From an uncultured Alloprevotella sp. (GTDB lineage: Bacteria > Bacteroidota > Bacteroidia > Bacteroidales > Bacteroidaceae): DNA of 64,000 nucleotides. Of the stretch, positions 56,983 to 64,000 are shown one piece after another. The notes beneath the pieces were generated by a model that made no database searches, was not told the origin of the DNA, and saw only the letters and a list, made by a program, of their open reading frames with translations. Position numbers and translations under genes: made by a program. The stretch is taken from positions 1 to 64,000 of the forward strand of contig CALUNU010000001.1 in assembly GCA_944322095.1 (NCBI GenBank), in the 5' to 3' direction. Numbering within the stretch: the stretch's first letter is position 1; each line of letters starts with the position of its first letter.

Positions 56983-59514
56983 TTATCGGTTAAACAGCGT
57001 GACGAGCACGGTGGCCAGCGTGGCTGTCATGGAGCCGAGCGAGAGGATTTCCGTGAGCGACATGCCTTTCTTCTCTTCTTTTTTCGGTACGACGATTTCG
57101 CAGCCTGGTTGCAGGTCTTTTGCCTTGCGTACGCGCGTAATGGTGCCGTTCATGTTGATGGCATACACCTTTTTCTTCTTGGCTTTCAGGCTGAAGCCGC
57201 CTGCCTGGTTGATGTAGTAGTCGAGATTTTCGCCCGGCTTGTAGGCCACGGTGTTGGGATACATCACCTCGCCGTTGATGGTTACCGTGTTGTTGAACTG
57301 AGGTATGATGAGGCGGTCGCCATCGGTCAGGATAATGTCCCATTGGTTGTCGCCGGGATTTTCCAGAGCCTTGTCGAGGTTGATGCCCACGTAGCGCGTG
57401 TTGCCCAGCTCTATTTTTGCGAGGCCCAGTGTGTCGCTTTTTTCCAGCAGGCGGCGTGTGGCTTCCCGTTTGAGCTTTTCCTGTTCGGTGAGTGCCCGTT
57501 CGAGGCGCGCCCCTTGCGGATAGGCGTTGCTGCTGAGGCCGCCAGCCATGTTGACGAGGTCGCTCAGGCGCAGGCCTTTCTCGGTGAGGGCGTAGGTGCC
57601 CGAGAAGGCCACTTCGCCCTCGATGCTTACGTGCTGCTGGGCGACGTATCCCGGGCTTTTCCTGACGAACACCTCGTCGAAGGGTTGAAGGACGAAGTCG
57701 GGCTTGCCCTCGACGACGAAGCCGTCCTTCAGCGAAAACGTGAACGACTGGGCTATAATGTTGCTTGCCTTGGTGGCGCGCTGGTTTTTGATGCGGCGCG
57801 AAACGTCCACCTTGATGAGCGAGGCCGCATCTTTCAGTCCGCCGGCCTGCAATATGAAGTCTTCGAGCGTTGTGTTGTCGGCATAATCGTATATGCCGGG
57901 ATAGTTCACCTCGCCATAGATGCTGAGCGTGCGCTCTTCGCGCGCGTCTTTCAGGCTCGGGATGAAAAGCACGTCTTCGTTCTTCAGAGATATGTCTGCC
58001 ACCTTGTGCTGCAAGATGCCCTCGACGTCGACAGGTATGACCTCCAACGTGCGGTCGGGCTTGCGGCGGTGCATCACGGCCCGCACGGTGAAGGCGTCCT
58101 CCGTCACGCCGCCGGCCCGTTCGAGCAGCTGGCGCACGGTGCTGATGTTGCCGCCCACCTGATACATGCCGGGGCGGAAAACGGCGCCGCGCACTTCCAC
58201 CATGTTGCGGAAGCGGGTGAGCACCGAGTCGACGCTGAGCGAGTCGCCGTCTTCCAGCTGGAAGGTGCTTCTCTCAAATTCGTCGAGGCTGTAAATGGAG
58301 TGTTCGCCGCCTTTCTTGCGGATGAGGCGCACGGTGCCCTCGTAGGCGTCGCCCGTGAAGCCGCCTGCATATTTTATGAGGGTGCCCACGCTCTCGGTGC
58401 GCTTCATTTCGTAGAACATGGGGCGTTTCACCTTGCCGGTGATGTTGACCAGGGCCGAGTAGGGGCCCACCACGATGACGTCGCCCGGAGCCAGGCGGAT
58501 GTTGCCCGTGAGTTTTCCGTTTAAGATGTAGTCGTAGATGTCGACGCTGGTTATCAAGCGGTTGTTGCGGTAGACCTTTATGTCGCGGAGCGTACCGATG
58601 TCGTTTACGCCGCCGGCCATGTAGAGCGCGTGAAACACGGTGGCGAAGGCCGATATTGTGTACGTTCCGGGCGCGACAACTTCGCCCATCACGTTTACGC
58701 TCATTGTGCGCGTCTGGCCTACGGAGAGCTTTATTTGCGAACCTCCGTAGCTGCGCCCCAGCGTGGCGCGCAGGCGCGCGTTGGCCTCTTCAACGGTGAG
58801 GCCGCCCAGATGGATGGGGCCGTAGTCCTCCACGTCCACCTCGCCTTCGGGCGAAATGGTGGCGCTGACGGTTTTCTGCGACGCGCCCCATATGTCGATA
58901 AACACCTCGTCGCCCGGTCCGAGCTGGTAGTCGGCGGGCGTTGCGATGTTCATGTTTGGTTCGAAGGAGAGTTCTTCCTGGTTGAAGATGTCGCGTCCGA
59001 ACACCTTTATCTTGCTCTTACCCTCGCCGCGCTCTTCTTCGAGCATTCTTTTGTACATGGAGAGCGAGTCGGGCAGGATGAAGTCGAGCTCGCTGGCCAG
59101 CGCGTCCTCGCGGTCGTATTGCCGGCGCCGGCGCTCGTAGTCGCTCAGCGTCGACTCGTCCACTCTTTCCTCGAATTGCCGGCGCCGGCGGTCGGCCTCG
59201 TCATTTTTTCGGCGTTTGTCGCCGTTGTTTTCGCGCAGGCGGCGCTGCACGTCGCGGGCGCCGCTCAGGTCTTTGGCCCCGAGCTGTCCGCCGGCCTGTT
59301 CTTTCTCGTATTTATCGCGTATGCGGCGTATCTGCTCAATGCTGACGCCCCGTTCGATGAGTTTGGTGACGATTTCGTTGCGGTCTGTTCCCCTTTCGTT
59401 TTCTTTTATGATGAACTCCATCACCTGCTTGTCGGTCATGGACGACTGCGCCCGTGCGGCGGGAGCGATGAGGAGCAGGAGAAAGGCGATGAGCAATAGT
59501 CTTTTCAAGTGCAT
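56983..59514 (-). CDS. SLBB-domain polysaccharide export protein (Wza-like)
   Basis: This 843-residue outer-membrane export protein has a signal peptide (MHLKRLLLIAFLLLLIAPAA). Residues 80-130 are a charged Arg/Asp-rich stretch. The Poly_export domain begins about 180 ('YQLGPGDEVFIDIWGASQKT') and is followed by several SLBB beta-grasp repeats up to about 800, and a short C-terminal hydrophobic segment 'TATLATVLVTLF'. E. coli Wza is about 380 residues; the longer multi-SLBB form is common in Bacteroidetes. It follows the sugar-transferase gene with only two bases between. Confidence 0.93.
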   Translation of the reverse strand: MHLKRLLLIAFLLLLIAPAARAQSSMTDKQVMEFIIKENERGTDRNEIVTKLIERGVSIEQIRRIRDKYEKEQAGGQLGAKDLSGARDVQRRLRENNGDKRRKNDEADRRRRQFEERVDESTLSDYERRRRQYDREDALASELDFILPDSLSMYKRMLEEERGEGKSKIKVFGRDIFNQEELSFEPNMNIATPADYQLGPGDEVFIDIWGASQKTVSATISPEGEVDVEDYGPIHLGGLTVEEANARLRATLGRSYGGSQIKLSVGQTRTMSVNVMGEVVAPGTYTISAFATVFHALYMAGGVNDIGTLRDIKVYRNNRLITSVDIYDYILNGKLTGNIRLAPGDVIVVGPYSALVNITGKVKRPMFYEMKRTESVGTLIKYAGGFTGDAYEGTVRLIRKKGGEHSIYSLDEFERSTFQLEDGDSLSVDSVLTRFRNMVEVRGAVFRPGMYQVGGNISTVRQLLERAGGVTEDAFTVRAVMHRRKPDRTLEVIPVDVEGILQHKVADISLKNEDVLFIPSLKDAREERTLSIYGEVNYPGIYDYADNTTLEDFILQAGGLKDAASLIKVDVSRRIKNQRATKASNIIAQSFTFSLKDGFVVEGKPDFVLQPFDEVFVRKSPGYVAQQHVSIEGEVAFSGTYALTEKGLRLSDLVNMAGGLSSNAYPQGARLERALTEQEKLKREATRRLLEKSDTLGLAKIELGNTRYVGINLDKALENPGDNQWDIILTDGDRLIIPQFNNTVTINGEVMYPNTVAYKPGENLDYYINQAGGFSLKAKKKKVYAINMNGTITRVRKAKDLQPGCEIVVPKKEEKKGMSLTEILSLGSMTATLATVLVTLFNR

Positions 59515-59516
59515 GT

Positions 59517-60167
59517 TTACAGCGAATTCTTTTTTCCGGTTGCGATAAATAAAAAGGTTTTCAGCATGATGGAAAGATCTGTGCCGAGCGTTCCGTTTTC
59601 CAGATAGTTGAGGTCCATGTTGAGCCGCTCAAGCATTTTTTCCATCGTGTCGGTGTATCCGTTATAGAGTGTGGCTTCCGAGGTTACGCCGGGGCGCAGC
59701 TTAAACAGGTATTTGTAGCGCGGGTCGGCTTCGGATATTTTGTCTATAAAGAACTGGCGTTCAGGGCGCGGGCCCACCATCGACATTTCGCCTACGAGCA
59801 CGTTCCACAGCTGGGGCAGCTCGTCCAGATGGTGCTCGCGCAGGAAGCGGCCCAGCGGCGTGAGCCGGTCGTCGTTCTGGACGGCCAGCTGGGGGCCGTG
59901 GCTTTCGGCGTTGACCCGCATGGTGCGGAACTTATGGATGCGGAAAGGCTTGCCATTCAGCCCGATGCGTTCCTGCGAGAAGAAGATGGGGCCGTCGCCC
60001 TGGCGTTTCAAGGCCAAGGAGATGACAAGAAAAGCCGGCGAAAAGAGCACCAGGCCCGTCGCGGCACACACGATATCGATGGCGCGCTTTACCTTACGTT
60101 GAAGAGGCGACATGCCCGCAACGATTTCTGCGCACTCATTTCTGCGATTGATTGCCATATATAACAT
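59517..60167 (-). CDS. Initiating sugar-phosphate transferase (WcaJ/WbaP-like)
   Basis: This 216-residue membrane protein catalyses transfer of a sugar phosphate from a nucleotide sugar to undecaprenyl phosphate, starting repeat-unit synthesis. It is the short catalytic form: one re-entrant membrane helix (about 28-55), 'FRIHKFRTM' with the basic motif, and 'DELPQLWNVLVGEMSMVGPRPE' with the conserved Asp-Glu and Pro-Arg-Pro. An alternative start is ATG 60158. It is first in the operon, after a -7 element at 60244. Confidence 0.93.
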   Translation of the reverse strand: MLYMAINRRNECAEIVAGMSPLQRKVKRAIDIVCAATGLVLFSPAFLVISLALKRQGDGPIFFSQERIGLNGKPFRIHKFRTMRVNAESHGPQLAVQNDDRLTPLGRFLREHHLDELPQLWNVLVGEMSMVGPRPERQFFIDKISEADPRYKYLFKLRPGVTSEATLYNGYTDTMEKMLERLNMDLNYLENGTLGTDLSIMLKTFLFIATGKKNSL

Positions 60168-60243
60168 AGCGCGGATGGTATTTGTGTTTAAGGTAGGCAG
60201 GTGGCCCTGCTATTTATTAAACGCAATCTTTCCAATCCTATTG

Positions 60244-60251
60244 CAAAGATA
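60244..60251 (-). promoter_or_regulatory. Promoter -7 element of the polysaccharide operon
   Basis: On the minus strand this is TATCTTTG, matching TAnnTTTG, 77 bases before the first gene. It lies in the 350-bp gap shared with the divergent tmRNA gene. Confidence 0.55.
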
Positions 60252-60366
60252 TGAAATTTTTTTAACCCGCGGGCGGGCGTGGCGGGGAAAGCAGTCCTGG
60301 AAAGTATATTAATGACCGGACGGCAAAGGCCGCTGTTTCGGCAGGCACACCCCGGGGGCAACGATA

Positions 60367-60394
60367 GCGCCCACCGCCCGTGTACGGTGGGCGC
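60367..60394. repeat. Perfect 10-bp inverted repeat upstream of ssrA
   Basis: GCGCCCACCG and CGGTGGGCGC are separated by eight bases. It lies in the divergent gap. No T tract follows on either side; an operator or transcript hairpin is possible. Confidence 0.6.
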
Positions 60395-60464
60395 GCACAT
60401 CCCCGGGCTCCCTCGGGCCTGCGGTGGTTTTGGCGCTTTGCCGGCAGGAAAAATGATGGTTTGC

Positions 60465-60495
60465 TTGCCCGTGTCGCGCGGATGTCGTATCTTTG
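60465..60495 (+). promoter_or_regulatory. Promoter of ssrA
   Basis: The -33 TTG at 60465-60467 and TATCTTTG at 60488-60495 are 20 bases apart. The RNA starts about 23 bases downstream. Confidence 0.7.
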
Positions 60496-60517
60496 CGGCG
60501 GTTGCTCGCCAATGAAC

Positions 60518-60913
60518 GGGGTCGACTGGATTTGACAGCGGACTTTGGAGGTGAGTAAGCATGCAGTGCGCCGGAAGTGGGCACTTTAATCTCGGCTTCC
60601 AAAAGATTTATCTGGCGAAAACAAGTACGCTCTCGCTGCCTAACTGAAGCATAGTAGGTTGGCTTTATTCCGACACCAGGTGTTGGAACGAGACATCACC
60701 CAAGAACCGTTGCTCCGAGGCATCTTGACAAGGTGGTGCAGCAAAATCGGGGATAGTTAGCGGCAGCCCCGTGCCGTTAATGAAGTTTTAGGGGATAAGG
60801 CGTCGGTTGGTGGCTCCGGTCTTGCCGACGCACGAAAACTGAAGGCGGAGAGAAGCATGTGGAAAGCTTGCTTTCGGTCTGTTTGGACGAGGGTTCGATG
60901 CCCTCCGGCTCCA
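60518..60913 (+). ncRNA. ssrA: tmRNA (transfer-messenger RNA)
   Basis: This RNA of about 396 nt rescues stalled ribosomes. The tRNA-like ends pair as GGGGTC (start) with GGCTCC (end), and a T arm with GGTTCGATGCC lies near the 3' end. The internal reading frame encodes the proteolysis tag GENKYALAA followed by a stop near 60643. The terminal CCA is not encoded, so it must be added. The tag ends in ALAA as in other Bacteroidetes and marks proteins for proteases such as ClpXP, whose genes are also in the window. Confidence 0.95.
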
Positions 60914-61173
60914 CGGAAGATAAGAACAAACGAAAGTAAACAGGCAACCGGTGCCGCGGACGACGTACAGCGTTGGTTCGCGGCATTTCTTTTGCCGTGT
61001 GCGAAGGCGAGGGTGGCTGCCTCCGTCGCATGCCGCCGGCCTACGCCGCCCGCAAGCCGGCAGCGCGAGCCAGGCCGCCGGCAAACGCGCACAGACAGCC
61101 TGCTGCCGGGAGCCGAAACGGAAGGAACAAGGAGAGGCGAAAGAAAAACGATGAAAAAACCGAAGAAAATGTT
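60914..61173. other. Intergenic stretch after tmRNA, no gene seen
   Basis: About 260 bases between tmRNA and the tRNA promoter contain no convincing coding sequence. Open frames here overlap the 3' half of tmRNA or have no family resemblance. No terminator of ssrA was identified. Confidence 0.5.
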
Positions 61174-61202
61174 TTGCGGACGAAAAATAATTACTACCTT
61201 TG
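61174..61202 (+). promoter_or_regulatory. Promoter of the tRNA-Arg pair
   Basis: TTG at 61174-61176 and TACCTTTG at 61195-61202 are 18 bases apart; the first tRNA begins 22 bases later. Confidence 0.65.
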
Positions 61203-61223
61203 CACTCGCAAATCAGAAAACGA

Positions 61224-61297
61224 GGCACCGTAGCTCAACTGAATAGAGCATCTGACTACGGATCAGAAGGTTTTGGGTTTGAATCCCAACGGTGTCA
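61224..61297 (+). tRNA. tRNA-Arg (anticodon ACG)
   Basis: The 74-nt gene folds as a standard cloverleaf: acceptor GGCACCG with CGGTGTC, D stem GCTC/GAGC, anticodon stem TCTGA/TCAGA with anticodon ACG, and T loop TTTGAATCC. The discriminator is A. CCA is not encoded. A second copy follows 18 bases downstream. Confidence 0.95.
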
Positions 61298-61315
61298 CTC
61301 CTGACGAGCAAAGAG

Positions 61316-61389
61316 GGCGCTGTAGCTCAACTGAATAGAGCATCTGACTACGGATCAGAAGGTTTTGGGTTTGAATCCCAACAGCGTCA
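61316..61389 (+). tRNA. tRNA-Arg (anticodon ACG), second copy
   Basis: The body is identical to the first copy from the D arm through the T loop. The acceptor stem differs at two pairs, GGCGCTG with CAGCGTC, keeping base pairing. Anticodon ACG; discriminator A; CCA not encoded. Confidence 0.95.
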
Positions 61390-61398
61390 CTGAGAAAA

Positions 61399-61441
61399 GC
61401 CGACCGGCCTTACCCAACAGGATAAGGCCGGTCGGCTTTTT
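61399..61441 (+). terminator. Terminator of the tRNA-Arg pair
   Basis: A perfect 14-bp stem (61399-61412 with 61423-61436) is followed by TTTTT. Confidence 0.9.
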
Positions 61442-61563
61442 CGTATCCTGCCCGCCGGCGAGGGCGTGGCCCCAAGCGTGCGTGCGGTTGTATTGCGGGT
61501 GCTCGTCGCTTTGAGTGCGGAGGGAGCAGATGCGGAGTGGGGAAGCGCCGTTGGCGATACAAA

Positions 61564-61597
61564 GAAAAAGCCGTGAACTTTTGAAGTTCACGGCTTT
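61564..61597 (-). terminator. Terminator of tRNA-Tyr
   Basis: A perfect 13-bp stem (61568-61580 with 61584-61596) has a 3-nt loop, with A-rich sequence on the left that reads as Ts on the minus strand. Confidence 0.85.
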
Positions 61598-61598
61598 G

Positions 61599-61681
61599 TG
61601 GGCAAAGATGGATTCGAACCACCGAAGGCGAACGCCAGCAGATTTACAGTCTGCCCCATTTGGCCACTCTGGAATTTGCCC
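61599..61681 (-). tRNA. tRNA-Tyr (anticodon GTA)
   Basis: An 83-nt class II tRNA with a long variable arm. The acceptor is GGGCAAA with TTTGCCC, the anticodon GTA in CTGTAAATC, the T loop TTCGAATC, and the discriminator A. CCA is not encoded. Confidence 0.95.
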
Positions 61682-61698
61682 TCCTTTGTTTTGCGATG

Positions 61699-61706
61699 CA
61701 AAGGTA
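61699..61706 (-). promoter_or_regulatory. Promoter -7 element of tRNA-Tyr
   Basis: On the minus strand this is TACCTTTG, matching TAnnTTTG. It partly precedes the ribH stop, so tRNA-Tyr is transcribed separately. Confidence 0.6.
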
Positions 61707-61710
61707 AGTA

Positions 61711-62205
61711 TTATTTCTGAAACTGCCAAGCGTAGTCCACCATTTTTATGGCGGTGATGGCATATTCGCTGCCTTTGTTGCCGAGGCGACCGCCGGCACG
61801 CTCTTCGGCCTGCTCTTCGCTGTTGACGGTGAGGAGACCATACACGACGGGGATGCTGCCGCTGACGTTCAGCTCGGTGAGTCCCTGCGTTGTGCCTTGG
61901 CAGATGTAGTCGAAGTGGGGCGTATCGCCGCGTATGACGCAGCCAATGGCGATGATGGCGTCGACAAGGCCGTATTTGGCCAGTTGTGCACAGCCGAACG
62001 TGAGCTCAAAGCTGCCCGGCACGCGCTTGACGGTGATGTTGCTTTCGCGGACGCCGTATTTGCTGAACGTTTGGATGGCTCCTTGCAGCAGCCGGTCGGT
62101 TATGTGGCTGTTCCATTCGGTTACGACGATGCCAAAGCGCATGTCGGTGGCATCGGGCACGGGGAAGGAGCCGCTACCGTCGAGAGAAAACTGTTGTGAC
62201 GACAT
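61711..62205 (-). CDS. ribH: 6,7-Dimethyl-8-ribityllumazine synthase
   Basis: This 164-residue enzyme condenses the pyrimidine and dihydroxybutanone phosphate precursors in riboflavin synthesis and assembles into a capsid-like oligomer. Active-site blocks are 'VTEWNSHIT', '[10 protein letters not shown]' and '[13 protein letters not shown]' with the catalytic His. It lies 12 bases downstream of the TPR gene and is probably cotranscribed with it. Confidence 0.97.
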   Translation of the reverse strand: MSSQQFSLDGSGSFPVPDATDMRFGIVVTEWNSHITDRLLQGAIQTFSKYGVRESNITVKRVPGSFELTFGCAQLAKYGLVDAIIAIGCVIRGDTPHFDYICQGTTQGLTELNVSGSIPVVYGLLTVNSEEQAEERAGGRLGNKGSEYAITAIKMVDYAWQFQK

Positions 62206-62217
62206 CGTTGGCGCGGG

Positions 62218-62928
62218 TTATTTGGATACGCGTTCGATGTATTTGTCGATCTCGGGAGCCACAGTTTCGCCCGTCTGAGGCTGGATGGGGGTGGAGAGAT
62301 AAGAGGCGGGGTAGTTGGCCTTAATGCGCTGGTAGATCTTTAAAGCCTCGTCGTTCTTCTTCTGATGCTCGAGCAGCAGGCCTGCGCTGAGCAGGTAGCC
62401 GGGGCTGAAGCTGATGTTGTCGGCCAGGTCGGCAGCTTTCTGGAAGGTGGCAATGGCTTTGTCCACCTGGTTGTCGGTGGCGTAGCAGTCGGCCAGCGCT
62501 CCGAGGGCGGCCGGCGAGATGGTCTTGTCGTCCTGCACGTCGTAGGCTTCGAGATAGCTGATGGCCTTCTTCACCTGATTGGTTTTGGCAAAGCAGATGC
62601 CGGCGTAGGCCTTGGCCACGTTGGCAGCATCGGTCATCGAATAGTTGTCGGCAATGGCGGCGTAGCCCGGGAAACCTTTCTTGTCGCCCTCGACGGCCGT
62701 TTTGAAGTCGCCGGTCAGGAAATATTGTTCGCCGGTGGCCAACAGCGTTTGCGCCTGTTCCTCGCGCGGTTCCAGATAAAGGTACTTAAACGCAAAGAAA
62801 CCGCCGATAATGACAATCAGTGCGACGGTAGCGATGGAGAGAGGCATCTTGTGCTTAATGATAAAGGCCTCCGACTGTGCAATCTTGTCGTTAACGTCCA
62901 GAGACGCCTTGCTTTTCTGTTGGCTCAT
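62218..62928 (-). CDS. Membrane-anchored TPR protein (YfgM-like)
   Basis: This 236-residue protein has a single N-terminal membrane helix (about 29-49) followed by TPR-type helices up to residue 215, an arrangement like YfgM, which cooperates with periplasmic folding factors. Cys residues at about 112 and 149 are buried-looking. Function in Bacteroidetes is not established. It is divergent from recF and precedes ribH. Confidence 0.88.
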   Translation of the reverse strand: MSQQKSKASLDVNDKIAQSEAFIIKHKMPLSIATVALIVIIGGFFAFKYLYLEPREEQAQTLLATGEQYFLTGDFKTAVEGDKKGFPGYAAIADNYSMTDAANVAKAYAGICFAKTNQVKKAISYLEAYDVQDDKTISPAALGALADCYATDNQVDKAIATFQKAADLADNISFSPGYLLSAGLLLEHQKKNDEALKIYQRIKANYPASYLSTPIQPQTGETVAPEIDKYIERVSK

Positions 62929-62962
62929 GATATAGTTTTGTTTTCTGTTCAGTTTAGCAGCG

Positions 62963-62970
62963 CAAAATTA
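62963..62970 (-). promoter_or_regulatory. Promoter -7 element of the TPR-ribH operon
   Basis: On the minus strand this is TAATTTTG, matching TAnnTTTG, 35 bases before the start codon. Confidence 0.6.
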
Positions 62971-63065
62971 GTACTTTCCACCTTACCCGCGAAAGAAAAA
63001 GTGCTTTTTTTTGCCTTCGTCCTTATTTTGCCGGCCGGGAAGTTGCCCGTCAGAGGGCTAAATTA

Positions 63066-63073
63066 TAAATTTG
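63066..63073 (+). promoter_or_regulatory. Promoter -7 element of recF
   Basis: TAAATTTG matches TAnnTTTG, 20 bases before the start codon. Confidence 0.6.
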
Positions 63074-63092
63074 TGTCAAAAAAGAAGCCGGG

Positions 63093-64000
63093 ATGATACT
63101 TGAACGTATTTCCATCGTCAATTACAGAAATATAGAGGAGGCCACGCTCGATTTTTCGCCGGGCGTCAACTGCTTTGTGGGGGCCAACGGCATGGGCAAG
63201 ACCAATCTGCTCGATGCTGTCTATTATCTCTCGTTCTGCAAGAGTGCGTCCAACCCGCAGGATGGCGCCAACATACGCCACGGGGCCGGCTTTTTCCTGC
63301 TGCAGGGCAACTACCGGAGCGAGCAGGGCACCGAGGCACACGTTTCGTGCGCCGTAAAGGAGGGAAGCCCGAAGCGCGTGAAGTGGGACGACAAGCCCTA
63401 CCGCCGGCTTGCAGAGCATGTGGGGAAAATCCCGCTGGTGATGATTTCTCCCTCCGACTCGGCCCTCGTCGGCGGGGCAAGCGAGGAGCGCCGTCGCTTT
63501 ATGGACGTGGTTATCTCGCAACATGACGCGGCTTATCTGGACAGCCTGGTGCGCTATGGCCGCAGCTTGCAGCAGCGCAATGCCCTTTTGCGACGGGAAG
63601 AAGAGCCCGACTGGAACCTCATGTCTGTGCTCGAAGAAATGATGGCGCAGGATGCTGCGTTGATCTATCGGCGCAGGGCGGCTTTTACTGAGGTGTTTCG
63701 CCCGCTGTTCCGCGAAATTTACGCCGGCCTGTGCAACGGCGCGGCCGAAACGGTGGATATTGAGTATGTGTCGCACGGAGCGCGGGGCGACCTGCTGCCA
63801 CAGCTGCGCGACGGACGGGCAAAAGAGCGCATCGTGGGATATACGCTCCACGGCGTGCACAAGGACGAGTTGCAGCTCCTCTTCAACGGCTTTCCGGTGA
63901 AGCGCGAAGGCTCGCAGGGACAAATGAAGACCTATTTCATAGCCATGAAGCTGGCGCAGTATCTTTACTTAAAAGAGCGGGGCGAGCGCCGCACGCCGCT
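63093..64000 (+). CDS. recF: DNA replication and repair protein RecF (3' end beyond window)
   Basis: The first 302 residues of an SMC-like ATPase that loads RecA onto gapped DNA. The P-loop is GANGMGKTN at 30-38. 'MISPSDSALVGGASEERRRFMD' and 'GSQGQMKT' (ABC signature region) are typical. About 60-70 residues, including Walker B, lie outside the window. The start follows a promoter and a ribosome site (GCCGGGA). The frame is open throughout. Confidence 0.95.
   Translation, partial: MILERISIVNYRNIEEATLDFSPGVNCFVGANGMGKTNLLDAVYYLSFCKSASNPQDGANIRHGAGFFLLQGNYRSEQGTEAHVSCAVKEGSPKRVKWDDKPYRRLAEHVGKIPLVMISPSDSALVGGASEERRRFMDVVISQHDAAYLDSLVRYGRSLQQRNALLRREEEPDWNLMSVLEEMMAQDAALIYRRRAAFTEVFRPLFREIYAGLCNGAAETVDIEYVSHGARGDLLPQLRDGRAKERIVGYTLHGVHKDELQLLFNGFPVKREGSQGQMKTYFIAMKLAQYLYLKERGERRTP

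Noticed and set aside
60857..61246. Open frame downstream of tmRNA
   Set aside because: It overlaps the 3' end of tmRNA and the tRNA-Arg gene, and its translation is Arg-rich without motifs.

Overview
The window looks like a high-GC member of the order Bacteroidales, most likely Prevotellaceae-like. I judge this from gene content and signals and do not claim a species. The signs are many promoters with the Bacteroidetes -7 element TAnnTTTG, a giant SprA type IX secretion translocon, a serine palmitoyltransferase for sphingolipids, a pyrB-pyrI pair, the GGGtGRT/NifU-like pair, and a tmRNA with an Ala-Leu-Ala-Ala tag. Almost all of it is chromosomal housekeeping sequence. No insertion sequence, prophage or CRISPR array was found.

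Layout. 1-1.8 kb: a tandem non-coding repeat, a small hypothetical gene and a small HTH-type regulator; this is the most accessory-looking part. 1.9-5 kb: RNase P RNA, a GIN-domain lipoprotein and a secreted protein with 14-residue repeats. 5-8.6 kb: a fused Nfn-type flavin/Fe-S oxidoreductase, a DUF486 membrane protein and a TtcA-like thiolase. 8.6-11 kb: a lipid kinase divergent from serine palmitoyltransferase. 11-14.5 kb: the operon pyrB-pyrI-flavin reductase-glyA. 14.6-20 kb: rubrerythrin, a LysM glucosaminidase, a Trp/Gly-rich secreted protein, an OMPP1/FadL-type porin and a double META-domain lipoprotein. 20-30 kb: an ABC-F protein with a degenerate second ATPase site, grpE, dnaJ, folC, a second ABC-F protein, an M13 peptidase and metA. 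30-38 kb: sprA and ruvA on the minus strand. 38-40 kb: the uncharacterised GGGtGRT/NifU-like pair. 40-50 kb: a marR-type regulator, then tig, clpP, clpX, recQ, glnS and a TPR protein. 50-60 kb: a compact Wzx/Wzy exopolysaccharide operon on the minus strand. 60-64 kb: tmRNA, two tRNA-Arg, tRNA-Tyr, ribH, a membrane TPR protein and the start of recF.

How the genes work together. Protein quality control is clustered: trigger factor, ClpP and ClpX are consecutive, while GrpE and DnaJ are adjacent elsewhere. The polysaccharide operon carries an initiating sugar transferase, outer-membrane exporter, chain-length regulator, flippase, polymerase and three glycosyltransferases, which is enough for one small repeat unit. 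The envelope theme continues with SprA, the sphingolipid enzyme, several lipoproteins and secreted low-complexity proteins.

No wholly new multi-gene defence or mobile system is visible. The best candidates for undescribed biology are the GGGtGRT/NifU-like pair, the ABC-F protein with a dead second site, and an 80-bp element with a 24-bp imperfect stem between tig and clpP.
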